Assembly: GCA_003056165.1 (NCBI GenBank)
Contig: LSNR01000009.1
Coordinates: 1-53,001 of the forward strand
Direction: 5' to 3'
Length of the DNA: 53,001 bases
Source of the DNA: Parcubacteria group bacterium M6-OD1-3
Lineage (GTDB): Bacteria > Patescibacteriota > Minisyncoccia > Moranbacterales > UBA9337
The position numbers and the translations under genes are program-made. The notes under the pieces were generated by a model that saw only the letters and a program-made list of their open reading frames with translations, did not search any database and was not told the DNA's origin. This document shows positions 1 through 7,243 of the stretch, piece by piece; within the stretch, counting starts at the first letter, position 1, and every line of letters starts with the position of its first letter.

Positions 1-852
1 CAAGGTGTGAAGCGAGTGGTGTTGGCGCGAGAGGTAACTTTGGCGGAAATTCAAGAAATTCATCGGCGAGTGCCGGAAGTGGAATTGGAATATTTTGTGC
101 ACGGAGCAATGTGTATGAGTTATTCAGGGCGATGTATTTTGAGTAAATGGATGAGTGGGCGAAGTGCTAATTTGGGAGATTGCTCGCAACCTTGTCGGTG
201 GGCATATAAAAAAGCAGGAAGTAAAAAATGCAAAGCGGAAAGTAAAGAAATGACGGTAGTTGATCATCAGGGGGAATTTGAAATGGATTTGGAGGAAGAT
301 GATAATGGAACTTATTTTTTTAACAGTAAAGACTTGAATCTGTTGGCGTATTTGCAGGATTTGATTTCAGCTGGCGTGACATCATTTAAGATTGAAGGTC
401 GCAATAAAAGTGTGTATTATTTGGCTACCGTAATTCGCGCTTATCGGAAAGTTTTGGATAATTTGAAAGATAAAAAAATATTGCAAACGGAATTGGATAA
501 TTTAAGCGACTTAGTTCATCGTGGTTATACTGCCGGTTTTTTATTAGGAAAAGAGCCGGAACATAATCTTAAAAATACGCATAATGAAAGTGAATATGAA
601 TTTGTGGGGGAAATTTTAAAAAGTGATAAAGAAAATTTGATTAAGATTAAAGTGCACAACGCTATTTATGCTGATGATGAAATTGAAATTATAGATACAA
701 AAGGAAATCATCCAATAAAAATTTTCAAAGTTTACAACGAAGAAATGAATGAGGAAAAATCAGCGCACGGCGGACATAAAGAGTTTTATTATCTAGAAAT
801 TAATAAGAAAAATATTGAGCCAATGCCATTATTAAGAAAAAGAGTGAAATAA
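1..852 (+). CDS. Peptidase U32 family protein (5' partial)
   Basis: The reading frame is already open at base 1, so the gene begins upstream of the window and the track start at 7 is an internal valine codon. The sequence 'VVLAREVTLAEI' followed by 'EYFVHGAMCMSYSGRC' and 'GDCSQPCRW' is the conserved cysteine-rich core of U32 proteins. 'SFKIEGRNKSVYYLATVIRAYR' matches the family's second block. Family members include collagenase-like proteins and the TrhP/RlhA-type proteins, which act in tRNA and rRNA hydroxylation. Which reaction applies here cannot be read from the fragment. The C-terminal part (about residues 195-281) looks like the usual beta-barrel extension. A tsaC-like gene follows after 17 bp, which fits a translation or RNA-modification setting. 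Confidence 0.88.
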   Translation, partial: QGVKRVVLAREVTLAEIQEIHRRVPEVELEYFVHGAMCMSYSGRCILSKWMSGRSANLGDCSQPCRWAYKKAGSKKCKAESKEMTVVDHQGEFEMDLEEDDNGTYFFNSKDLNLLAYLQDLISAGVTSFKIEGRNKSVYYLATVIRAYRKVLDNLKDKKILQTELDNLSDLVHRGYTAGFLLGKEPEHNLKNTHNESEYEFVGEILKSDKENLIKIKVHNAIYADDEIEIIDTKGNHPIKIFKVYNEEMNEEKSAHGGHKEFYYLEINKKNIEPMPLLRKRVK

Positions 853-869
853 TATGAAAATAGTAAGAT

Positions 870-1493
870 ATGAAAACGATAAAAATTGATTTGAAAAATT
901 ATACGAAAAAGGAAATTCAGTTTATTGCTGATGAAATTTTAAAAGAGCGTGTCGTTGTTTTGCCAACAGATACTGTTTACGGTTTGCATTGCTTGGCTAC
1001 AAACGAAAAAGCAATTGCCAAAATTTACCATATTAAAAAACGAAAAGCCTCTCAACAAAAACACATAATATTATTAGTTAAAAGTTTTTGCATGATTAGA
1101 AAGTATTGTTTTTTGGGAAAAAGACAATATAATTATTTAAAAAAAGTATGGAGTGGGCGACGAGCAACGACGGTTATTCTAAAGGGGCGTCCTAGCGTTA
1201 CGTTAAAAAATATTTTTTTGCGAGAAATTGTTAGTGAAGATGATGGTATAGCGGTTCGTTTGCCAAATAATAAATTTTTATTAGATTTAATTAAGGAAAT
1301 CAATGAGCCAATTGCTTCGACTAGTTTAAATATTACAGGAGAAAAAGAATTGAAAAATATTGACAAGATAGAAACATATTTTAAAGAGCAAAAACCGGAT
1401 TTAGTGGTTGACACGGGCAGGTTGTCTATCAGAAAACCTTCTCGTCTGGAGGACATTAGAAATATGAATGACATTAAAATTTATAGAAAATAA
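870..1493 (+). CDS. tsaC: Sua5/YciO/YrdC family, threonylcarbamoyl-AMP synthase
   Basis: This is probably the enzyme that makes L-threonylcarbamoyladenylate from threonine, bicarbonate and ATP, the first step of t6A37 modification of ANN-decoding tRNAs. The motif 'VVVLPTDTVYGLHCLA' near residues 25-40 and the downstream 'KIYHIKKRKASQ' are the family's substrate-binding blocks. 'PIASTSLNITGE' corresponds to the usual S/T-x-N-x-S/T-G motif. At 207 residues it is the short TsaC form without the Sua5 C-terminal domain. The partner gene tsaE is also in this window at 44.1 kb. The gene follows the U32 gene by 17 bp on the same strand, so co-transcription is likely. No Shine-Dalgarno motif precedes the ATG. 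Confidence 0.85.
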   Translation: MKTIKIDLKNYTKKEIQFIADEILKERVVVLPTDTVYGLHCLATNEKAIAKIYHIKKRKASQQKHIILLVKSFCMIRKYCFLGKRQYNYLKKVWSGRRATTVILKGRPSVTLKNIFLREIVSEDDGIAVRLPNNKFLLDLIKEINEPIASTSLNITGEKELKNIDKIETYFKEQKPDLVVDTGRLSIRKPSRLEDIRNMNDIKIYRK

Positions 1494-1617
1494 ATGCAAG
1501 TTGAAAATATTAATAATTTGCTAGAAAAAATAAAATTGTATTTATTGTATTGTATAAAAGCAATCTTGTGATAAACTAAAGAAGTGATAATAATTATTTG
1601 GAATAAATTGCAATACT

Positions 1618-3018
1618 ATGAACAAGGAAAAAAATAGTGAAAATAAGATGGAGAAAATTGTCGGTTGGGCAAAGAGAAGGGGTTTTGTGTTTCCGTCCAG
1701 TGAAATTTACGGTGGTTTCGGTGCTATTTATGATTTCGGTCCTTATGGCGTGGAATTAGCGAAAAATATCAAGGAAAGCTGGTGGAAAGCGATGGTACAG
1801 GAAAATGAAAATGTAGTCGGATTGGACAGTAGTATTTTTATGCATCCAAAAGTTTGGGAAGCTTCTGGACATGTTGGCGGTTTTAGCGACCCGTTAGCGG
1901 AATGCAAACAATGCCACAGTCGGTCAAGAGTGGATCATCTCTTGGAAGACATCGGTGTTTTTGCTGATGAAAAAATGAGTGATGAGGAAATTAATAGGTT
2001 ACTTGATGAAAATAGGGATAAAATCAAATGTCCAAAATGTGGAACGAAAGGTAAATTTTCCAAAGCGAAAAGTTTTAATCTTTTGGTTAAATCAAATTTG
2101 GGAAATTTTACTGGTGATTGGGAAAAAGACCCGGTTTATTTACGCGGTGAAACTTGTCAGGGAATTTATATCAATTTTAAAAACGTTTTGGATTCTACGC
2201 GACAAAAAATTCCATTTGGTATTGCACAAATTGGTAAAGCTTTTCGTAATGAGATTACTGCTCGTCAGTTTATTTTCCGCAAACGAGAATTTGAACAAAT
2301 GGAATTTCAGTATTTTGTTCATCCGGATGAAGCGATGAAAAGTTATGAGGAGTGGCGAGAACGGCGTTGGCAATATTATTTAGATTTGGGAATTAAGGAA
2401 GAAAATCTAAAATGGCACAAACACGAGAATTTGGTTTTTTATGCTAAAGCAGCTTGGGATATTGATTATAACTTTCCTTTTGGTTTTACTGAAATGGAAG
2501 GTATTCATTATCGCACTGATTATGATTTAACTCAGCATAGTAAATTTTCTGGCAAAGATTTATCTTATCGTGATCCGCAAACTAACGAAAAATATATTCC
2601 ACATATTGTAGAAGCATCAGTTGGTGTAGATAGAACTTTTTTGGCGGTGATTACGGATGCTTATAATGAGGAAAAATTAGAAGATGGAAATGAGCGAGTA
2701 GTGATGAAATTTCCTAAGAAACTGGCGCCAATTAAAGTGGCAATTTTCCCTTTACTAAAAAACAAACCTGAGTTGGTGGCGAAGGCGCGGGAAATTTATG
2801 ATAGTTTAAAATCGCAATATATGTGCGAATTTGATGATAATGGAAATATTGGAAAGCGTTATCGTCGGCAAGACGAAATTGGAACGCCATATTGCGTGAC
2901 GGTTGATTTTGATAGTTTAGAAGATAATACGATCACTGTCCGAGATAGAGATACGATGAAACAAGAGAGAATTAAGATGAATGATTTAAAGAAGTTTTTA
3001 GAAGAAAAGTTGAAATAA
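1618..3018 (+). CDS. glyS: Glycyl-tRNA synthetase, alpha2 (single-chain) type
   Basis: Class II aminoacyl-tRNA synthetase that charges tRNA-Gly. The N-terminus 'WAKRRGFVFPSSEIYGG' and 'GAIYDFGPYGVELAKNI' are diagnostic of the alpha2, eukaryote/archaea-like GlyRS rather than the alpha2beta2 bacterial form. Two CxxC pairs (about residues 96-99 and 138-141) suggest a bound zinc. Motif 2 is 'FRNEITARQFIFRKREFEQM' (about residue 210) and motif 3 is 'EASVGVDRTFLAVI' (about 336). The C-terminal 100 residues form the anticodon-binding fold ending 'VDFDSLEDNTITVRDRD'. The length of 466 aa is normal. The ATG lacks a Shine-Dalgarno motif, as do most core genes here. The gene may be co-transcribed with the NIF3-like gene 8 bp downstream. 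Confidence 0.97.
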   Translation: MNKEKNSENKMEKIVGWAKRRGFVFPSSEIYGGFGAIYDFGPYGVELAKNIKESWWKAMVQENENVVGLDSSIFMHPKVWEASGHVGGFSDPLAECKQCHSRSRVDHLLEDIGVFADEKMSDEEINRLLDENRDKIKCPKCGTKGKFSKAKSFNLLVKSNLGNFTGDWEKDPVYLRGETCQGIYINFKNVLDSTRQKIPFGIAQIGKAFRNEITARQFIFRKREFEQMEFQYFVHPDEAMKSYEEWRERRWQYYLDLGIKEENLKWHKHENLVFYAKAAWDIDYNFPFGFTEMEGIHYRTDYDLTQHSKFSGKDLSYRDPQTNEKYIPHIVEASVGVDRTFLAVITDAYNEEKLEDGNERVVMKFPKKLAPIKVAIFPLLKNKPELVAKAREIYDSLKSQYMCEFDDNGNIGKRYRRQDEIGTPYCVTVDFDSLEDNTITVRDRDTMKQERIKMNDLKKFLEEKLK

Positions 3019-3026
3019 TTTTTTAA

Positions 3027-3986
3027 ATGAAAAATGATATGAATTTACAACAAATATATGAGCTGGCAATTGAACTTGGAATAAAAAATGATTTGCGACC
3101 AAGGAAAGATATTGAGAAAAAAATGCTACGAATTGGAAAGGAATATCAAAAATTGAACAAAAAAGAAAAGCAAATCTTTGATAAAGAGAGGTTAACAAAT
3201 CCATATATGGACTCTACTATTCATTTTGATTCCGGTAAAAAAATCAAAAAAATAATGACGGGTATTGATATTGACGCAGGAGAATTACTTATTGCAAAAA
3301 AGTTTGGAGTTGACGCTGTTATCGCTCACCATCCGGTTGGAAAGGGATTATCATATCTTGACGATGTGATGGAGCTACAAGCTGATGTTTTAGCGCAATA
3401 TGGCGTTCCGATTAATATTGCAGAGGGTTTAATGAAAGTACGAATTGGTGAAGTTTCGCGAAGTATTAATCCTGTCAATCATTTTAAGTCTTCGATGGCT
3501 GCTAAAAATTTGGGAATAAGTTTTATGAATGTACATACACCAGCTGATAATCTGGTTGCAACTTTTTTGAAAAAAATAATAGAAAATAAAAAGCCCGAAT
3601 ATGTTGATGAGGTATTGACCCTTTTAAAAGAAGTTCCCGAATACGAAAACGCTACCAAACAAAAATTGGGACCAACTCTATTTGCAGGAGACAAAAACAG
3701 TCGAACTGGAAAAATTGCGATTACGGAGATTACTGGGGGAACAGAAGGTTCTCCAAAAATTTACGAAAAAATGGCCAGTGCTGGAATTGGAACTGTAATC
3801 GCTATGCATCAAAGTGAAAAACATCGCAAGGCGGCGGAAAAGGCGCATATTAATGTTGTTATTGCCGGTCATATTTCATCTGATTCAATTGGAATGAATT
3901 TGTTTTTGGATCAGTTAGAAAAAAAAGGTATTGAGATTGTTCCATGTTCTGGATTGATTAGATATTCAAGAATTAAAAAATTGTAG
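3027..3986 (+). CDS. NIF3/YbgI-like dinuclear-metal protein
   Basis: Member of the NIF3 (YqfO/YbgI, 'GTP cyclohydrolase I type 2 homolog') family, which forms hexameric toroids with a two-metal site. Its cellular role is unsettled. Metal-ligand motifs are visible: 'VIAHHPVG' around residue 100 and 'GHISSDSIGMN' around residue 281, with the terminal 'KGIEIVPCSGLIRYSR' typical of the family end. The length of 319 aa fits members without the large central insertion. The N-terminal 70 residues are charged, contain 'LRPRKDIEKKMLRIGKEYQ', and look specific to candidate-phylum relatives. It lies 8 bp after glyS on the same strand. The stop is followed within 3 bp by a MITE-like inverted-repeat element. 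Confidence 0.85.
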   Translation: MKNDMNLQQIYELAIELGIKNDLRPRKDIEKKMLRIGKEYQKLNKKEKQIFDKERLTNPYMDSTIHFDSGKKIKKIMTGIDIDAGELLIAKKFGVDAVIAHHPVGKGLSYLDDVMELQADVLAQYGVPINIAEGLMKVRIGEVSRSINPVNHFKSSMAAKNLGISFMNVHTPADNLVATFLKKIIENKKPEYVDEVLTLLKEVPEYENATKQKLGPTLFAGDKNSRTGKIAITEITGGTEGSPKIYEKMASAGIGTVIAMHQSEKHRKAAEKAHINVVIAGHISSDSIGMNLFLDQLEKKGIEIVPCSGLIRYSRIKKL

Positions 3987-3988
3987 AC

Positions 3989-4168
3989 TATAGACATCCC
4001 ATTCTAAAATCAGACTGATAATCCATAAAGATTGCGTTTTGTTTGTTTTTCATAAAAAAATTCCTCTTTGTAGCTAAGTCTACACTTGCGGTTTTTTCTT
4101 ATTCAAAACCTCATAATACATCAATTTTTATTAAATTCTAAATCCGATTTTAGAATGGGATGTCTATA
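3989..4168. mobile_element. MITE-like element, 23-bp perfect terminal inverted repeats
   Basis: Bases 3989-4011 (beginning tatagacatcccattctaaa) are repeated as an exact 23-bp reverse complement at 4146-4168, bounding a 180-bp AT-rich segment with no ORF. The ends read TA-TAGACATCCC and GGGATGTCTA-TA. This fits a TA target duplication of the kind made by IS630/Tc1-mariner-type transposases. No transposase lies in the window, so it would be a non-autonomous element. A long-stem bidirectional terminator is the alternative, but the 134-bp interior is large for that. Confidence 0.6.
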
Positions 4169-4215
4169 TATTTAAAGCAAACAAAATTAAACTTCGTTAT
4201 TAAAATTTTTAAAAA

Positions 4216-5040
4216 ATGGGTAAATATGTTTTTTTTAATGGAAAAATAATCTTAGAAAAGAATGTTAAAATTAGTTTTAATGATCTTGGTTTTGCGCGAG
4301 GTTATGGAGTTTTTGATGCAATGCGGACAATTAATGGAAAACCGTTTTTAATAAAAGAGCATTACGAGCGATTGCAAAATTCTGCTAAAGAATTAAATTT
4401 ATTTCTAAAAATTTCTTTAACAGAATTTGAAAAAATAATAAATAAACTTCTTTTGCGAAATAAAATAAAAAATGAAATTGCAATTAAAACTATTTTGACC
4501 GGCGGAAAATCTTCCAACGGTTTGCGAATGGATGGAGAGCCAACATTGCTGATTACCATTAATGATTTAAATAAGGTTACCCCAAAAAAAGAATTATATA
4601 AAAAAGGCGCAAAAATTATTTTAGTGGAATTTCAAAGGTATTTGCCAGAAGCTAAAACGCTAAATTATATTGTTGCTATTCAAAATCAACGGAAGAAAGA
4701 AAAGTCCGGAGCGACTGAAATTGTTTATTATAATAAAGGCTATTTATTAGAGGGTTCAACCAGCAATATTTTTATTGTTAAGAATGATAAGATAATTACA
4801 CCGGACAAAAATATTTTATTGGGGACAACTAGAAATTTATTGATACAACTTTTGAGGAAGAAAAATCGAAAAATTGAAGCGAGGGATGTGAAATTAAAAG
4901 AGATATTTGAAGCCGATGAAGTTTTTTTGACAGGAACATTTAAAAATATTTTGCCCATAGTGAGAATGGATGACAAAATAATTGGCGATGGCAAGGTCGG
5001 GGAGGTAACTGCAAAAATAATGAAGCTAATTGAAGGATAA
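4216..5040 (+). CDS. Class IV aminotransferase (BCAT / D-amino-acid aminotransferase-like)
   Basis: PLP-dependent fold-type IV enzyme. The N-terminus 'YVFFNGKIILEKNVKISFND' with 'GFARGYGVFDAMRTING' is the classic start of IlvE, Dat and PabC proteins. The PLP lysine is likely K146 in 'LPEAKTLNY', and 'LLEGSTSNIFIV' near residue 180 is the cofactor-phosphate/substrate loop. 'LGTTRNLLIQLL' and 'ADEVFLTGTFKNILPIV' complete the family signature. At 274 aa it is slightly short of typical IlvE (about 300) and close to Dat or 4-amino-4-deoxychorismate lyase, so substrate cannot be assigned. No branched-chain, folate or D-amino-acid pathway genes adjoin it. The ATG follows an AT-rich stretch without a Shine-Dalgarno motif. 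Confidence 0.88.
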   Translation: MGKYVFFNGKIILEKNVKISFNDLGFARGYGVFDAMRTINGKPFLIKEHYERLQNSAKELNLFLKISLTEFEKIINKLLLRNKIKNEIAIKTILTGGKSSNGLRMDGEPTLLITINDLNKVTPKKELYKKGAKIILVEFQRYLPEAKTLNYIVAIQNQRKKEKSGATEIVYYNKGYLLEGSTSNIFIVKNDKIITPDKNILLGTTRNLLIQLLRKKNRKIEARDVKLKEIFEADEVFLTGTFKNILPIVRMDDKIIGDGKVGEVTAKIMKLIEG

Positions 5041-5267
5041 AAATGTCAAATTTTTGCAGTGGATAAAAGTATGTTAGTTACATATGATAATGTCATATCA
5101 TCCGTCAAATAGAAATGTCATAGTTGCTGAAATATGCTAGTGTTTAGTATTAATTAAATTAATACTAAACACAATATAGAAAAACTAATAGTAATGACAA
5201 TTAAAGAAATTAGAAGGTATGACATTTCTAAATGTAATTGACATTGACATATAGATGTTGACATATT
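5039..5267. repeat. Nested inverted-repeat element with seven ATGTCA/TGACAT motifs
   Basis: This intergenic segment (part of the 336-bp gap before rpsP) carries ATGTCA at 5043, 5090 and 5115 on its left and TGACAT at 5220, 5239, 5245 and 5259 on its right. An exact 13-bp inverted repeat (tagaaatgtcata, 5110-5122, against 5218-5230) encloses a central perfect palindrome. The outermost pair (aaaaatgtcaa against ttgacatatttt) is imperfect. There is no ORF. It could be a degenerate MITE, or a multi-site operator cluster. Confidence 0.5.
5140..5172. repeat. 33-bp near loop-free perfect palindrome
   Basis: The arms gtgtttagtattaatt (5140-5155) and aattaatactaaacac (5157-5172) are exact reverse complements separated by one base. 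It sits at the centre of the TGACAT-rich element. There is no T-run after it, so it does not look like a terminator. Confidence 0.8.
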
Positions 5268-5333
5268 TTGAATATTAGGATAAACTCTTAAAAGAGATTT
5301 CATTTGACGAATTTAATAGTATTAATTATTTAG

Positions 5334-5353
5334 GCGCCAATCAGCTTAGGCGC
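5334..5353 (+). promoter_or_regulatory. GC-rich hairpin in the rpsP 5' leader
   Basis: The pair gcgcc / ggcgc (5334-5338 with 5349-5353) forms a short GC stem in otherwise AT-only DNA, 23 bp before the rpsP start. It may be a leader hairpin for rpsP or the terminator of an upstream transcript. A weak -35-like ttgacg at 5304 lies upstream without a convincing -10. Confidence 0.3.
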
Positions 5354-5376
5354 GGTTTAGTTTATTTTTTATTTTT

Positions 5377-5811
5377 ATGTTAGTAATACGATTTGCAAGA
5401 ACAGGAAGAAAAAACAAAGCGCAATTTAGAATTGTGGTTCAAGAACATACAGCTACACCAACTGGAAGAAATGTTGAGATTGTTGGTAATTGGAATCCTC
5501 ATCAAAAAGAAGGGGCATTCAAAAAAGAGCGAATTGAGTATTGGTTAAGTCAGGGCGCTAAAGCTTCCGATTCAGTTCATAACCTTTTAGTTTCTCAAAA
5601 AGTTATTAATGACAAAAAACGAGCTGTTAAATTTAGTAAAAAGAAATCCGGTGAAGATGAAGAGAGTAAGGATGCTGAAAAAAGTGGAGAAGAAATTAAA
5701 GAAACAGAAACTGTAAAGGAAGGAAAGGAAGAGGCTAAGGTTGAGGAAGAAAAGAAAGAGGATGACAAGGCTGAGAAAAAAGAGGAAGACGACAAAAATA
5801 AAAAAGCGTAA
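5377..5811 (+). CDS. rpsP: 30S ribosomal protein S16 with acidic/lysine tail
   Basis: S16 assembles early into the 30S body. 'MLVIRFARTGRKNKAQFRIVV' and 'IVGNWNPHQKEGAFKKERIEYWLSQGAKASDSV' (residues 1-70) are the complete S16 core with the usual spacing. The core ends near residue 85. After it, about 55 residues consist almost only of K, E and D. The total of 144 aa compares with about 80-90 aa for typical S16. Such charged tails are common on ribosomal proteins of reduced bacteria but their role is unknown. The start ATG has no Shine-Dalgarno motif and is preceded by a T-rich tract. It is followed by the promoter and leader of rplJ-rplL. Confidence 0.97.
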   Translation: MLVIRFARTGRKNKAQFRIVVQEHTATPTGRNVEIVGNWNPHQKEGAFKKERIEYWLSQGAKASDSVHNLLVSQKVINDKKRAVKFSKKKSGEDEESKDAEKSGEEIKETETVKEGKEEAKVEEEKKEDDKAEKKEEDDKNKKA

Positions 5812-5822
5812 TAGTTTAAGAA

Positions 5823-5850
5823 TTGACAAAATTTTTAATTGAGTTAGAAT
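5823..5850 (+). promoter_or_regulatory. Sigma70-type promoter of rplJ-rplL
   Basis: A perfect -35 ttgaca (5823-5828) is followed after 16 bp by tagaat (5845-5850), placing transcription start near 5857, about 10 bases before the L10 leader helix begins. Confidence 0.7.
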
Positions 5851-5865
5851 AAATTAAGTTAGAAA

Positions 5866-5958
5866 TTCGCAGACAGTAGGCAATCATAAGACCTGCCGAG
5901 AATTTCCCCTGAAAGCAATTTCTTGGAATTGACTTTAGGTGGTTCAAAAGTCTGCGAA
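5866..5958 (+). ncRNA. Ribosomal protein L10 leader (autoregulatory mRNA element)
   Basis: The segment gcagacagtaggcaatcata and the following agacctgccgag resemble the conserved kink-turn-containing L10 leader found before rplJ-rplL in many bacteria, where L10 or the L10-L12 complex binds its own mRNA. The closing helix pairs ttcgcagac (5866-5874) with gtctgcgaa (5950-5958). The right arm of that helix overlaps the left arm of the terminator at 5951, so the two folds exclude each other. This is seen directly; the direction of regulation is inferred from the family. Confidence 0.75.
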
Positions 5959-5977
5959 AAAGCAGATTTTTTTTATT
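5951..5977 (+). terminator. Intrinsic terminator / attenuator in the L10 leader
   Basis: tctgc-gaaaaa-gcaga is followed by eight T residues. It lies 46 bp upstream of the rplJ ATG, inside the transcript, so it acts as an attenuator that competes with the leader closing helix. Confidence 0.8.
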
Positions 5978-6022
5978 TAAAAAAAATAAAAATAGTTTAT
6001 CAAAAATTAATTTTTTACAATT

Positions 6023-6541
6023 ATGTTAACAAGAGAGAAAAAGGAAGAAATAGTTAAAAGATTAACCGAGGAATTAAAAGAATCCAAAGCGGTTGTCTTT
6101 ACTGATTATAGAGGAATTAAAGCAAACGATATTAATAAGCTCAAGAAAGAGCTTAAAAACAGTGGGACAAATTTACAGGTTATTAAAAAAAATCTTATAG
6201 AATTGTCTTTGAGAAATGCCAAATTGGATGTAAGTGTTCGTGAAATGGATGGTCAAATATCAATTATAGTTTCCAAAGAAGATGAGGTTGCTCCAGCAAA
6301 AATTCTGACAAACTTTGCCAAGGAAAATGAAAATTTGAAAATTTTGGGAGGGATACTCGGTAAAGAAGAGATGAGTGTGAAGGAAGTTGAATCGTTGGCT
6401 AAATTATTGAGTAAAGAAGAATTAAGGGCAAAGATTGTTGGAAGTTTAAAGTCCCCAATCACTGGATTTGTAAATGTGCTATCTGGGAATTTGCGTGGTT
6501 TAGTGAATGTGATTAAGGCAATCGAAGATAAAAAAGCGTAA
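6023..6541 (+). CDS. rplJ: 50S ribosomal protein L10
   Basis: Base of the L7/L12 stalk, binding 23S rRNA and the L12 dimers. The N-terminal domain 'LTREKKEEIVKRLTEELKES' and 'AVVFTDYRGIKANDINKLKKEL' is characteristic, as is 'GTNLQVIKKNLIELSL'. The C-terminal helix that recruits L12 ends 'GNLRGLVNVIKAIEDKKA'. At 172 aa it matches the bacterial norm of about 165-175. It lies downstream of the L10 leader/attenuator and 111 bp ahead of rplL, so its expression is probably feedback-controlled by L10 itself. The ATG lacks a Shine-Dalgarno motif. Confidence 0.97.
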   Translation: MLTREKKEEIVKRLTEELKESKAVVFTDYRGIKANDINKLKKELKNSGTNLQVIKKNLIELSLRNAKLDVSVREMDGQISIIVSKEDEVAPAKILTNFAKENENLKILGGILGKEEMSVKEVESLAKLLSKEELRAKIVGSLKSPITGFVNVLSGNLRGLVNVIKAIEDKKA

Positions 6542-6652
6542 ATGTTTTTTAATAAAATAATAATTTAAAAAGTTTTAATTTATTTTTAGTTAATAATTCT
6601 CAACCTTAACTATTTTATGGAATGCGAATTGTCAGCTAAAAGACTAAATGAT

Positions 6653-7087
6653 ATGACTGAAGAAAAAAAGCCTACTGAGGCAAAAGAAGAGAAAGAAGTT
6701 GAAGTTCCTGCAAAGTTTAAAAAGCTTGTTGAAGAAATCGAAAAAATGAGCGTTTTGGAACTTTCTGAGTTGGTAAAAATTTTGGAGGATAAATTTGGTG
6801 TTAGTGCTGCTGCTCCAATGATGATGGGAGCAATGCCGGGAGCTGGTGGAGCAGAAGAAGCTGAAGCGGAAGAAAAAAGTGAATATGATGTAGAACTTGT
6901 TTCTGCTGGAGATAAAAAGATAAACGCAATTAAAGCGGTGCGTGAAATTACCGGATTGGGATTAAAAGAATCTAAAGATTTGGTTGATGGAGCACCTAAG
7001 GTTATCAAGGAAAAAGTTGCTAAAGAAGAGGCTGAAGAAATGAAAAAGAAATTGGAAGAAGCTGGAGCAACAGCTGAACTTAAATAA
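6653..7087 (+). CDS. rplL: 50S ribosomal protein L7/L12
   Basis: Stalk protein that recruits translation factors. The dimerisation segment '[21 protein letters not shown]', the Ala/Gly/Met-rich hinge and the C-terminal domain '[31 protein letters not shown]' are complete. The track starts at 6617, but the in-frame ATG at 6653 gives a more normal protein (144 aa). Neither start has a Shine-Dalgarno motif, so the choice rests on length. Even from 6653 an acidic extension of about 20 residues ([17 protein letters not shown]) precedes the L10-binding helix, compared with the usual 120-130 aa. The gene is co-transcribed with rplJ and closed by a terminator at 7127. Confidence 0.95.
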   Translation: MTEEKKPTEAKEEKEVEVPAKFKKLVEEIEKMSVLELSELVKILEDKFGVSAAAPMMMGAMPGAGGAEEAEAEEKSEYDVELVSAGDKKINAIKAVREITGLGLKESKDLVDGAPKVIKEKVAKEEAEEMKKKLEEAGATAELK

Positions 7088-7126
7088 TTTTTGAAAATTG
7101 TTTAAAAGTTAGAGCAAACCATTTAA

Positions 7127-7157
7127 AAAAACATCCGCCGAAAGGTAGATGTTTTTT
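7127..7157 (+). terminator. Intrinsic terminator after rplL
   Basis: The stem aaaaacatc / gatgttttt has an inner gcc-gaaa-ggt cap (GNRA-type loop) and runs into a T tract. It ends the rplJ-rplL transcript. Confidence 0.85.
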
Positions 7158-7171
7158 TGGAACTTATTTTG

Positions 7172-7243
7172 TTGGGCCGGCAGGATTCGAACCTGCGCAT
7201 GACGGGATCAAAACCCGCTGCCTTACCGCTTGGCTACGGCCCA
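7172..7243 (-). tRNA. tRNA-Gln (anticodon UUG)
   Basis: Read on the minus strand, TGGGCCG pairs with CGGCCCA as the acceptor stem. The anticodon arm GCGGG-TTTTGAT-CCCGT shows anticodon TTG, and the T-arm contains GGTTCGAATCC. The discriminator is A and CCA is not encoded. The first ten bases overlap the end of the GIY-YIG gene. Confidence 0.95.

Noticed and set aside
6610-7008. 132-aa minus-strand ORF opposite rplL
   Set aside because: Ser/Ala-rich shadow produced by the complementary strand of the rplL hinge and acidic codons.
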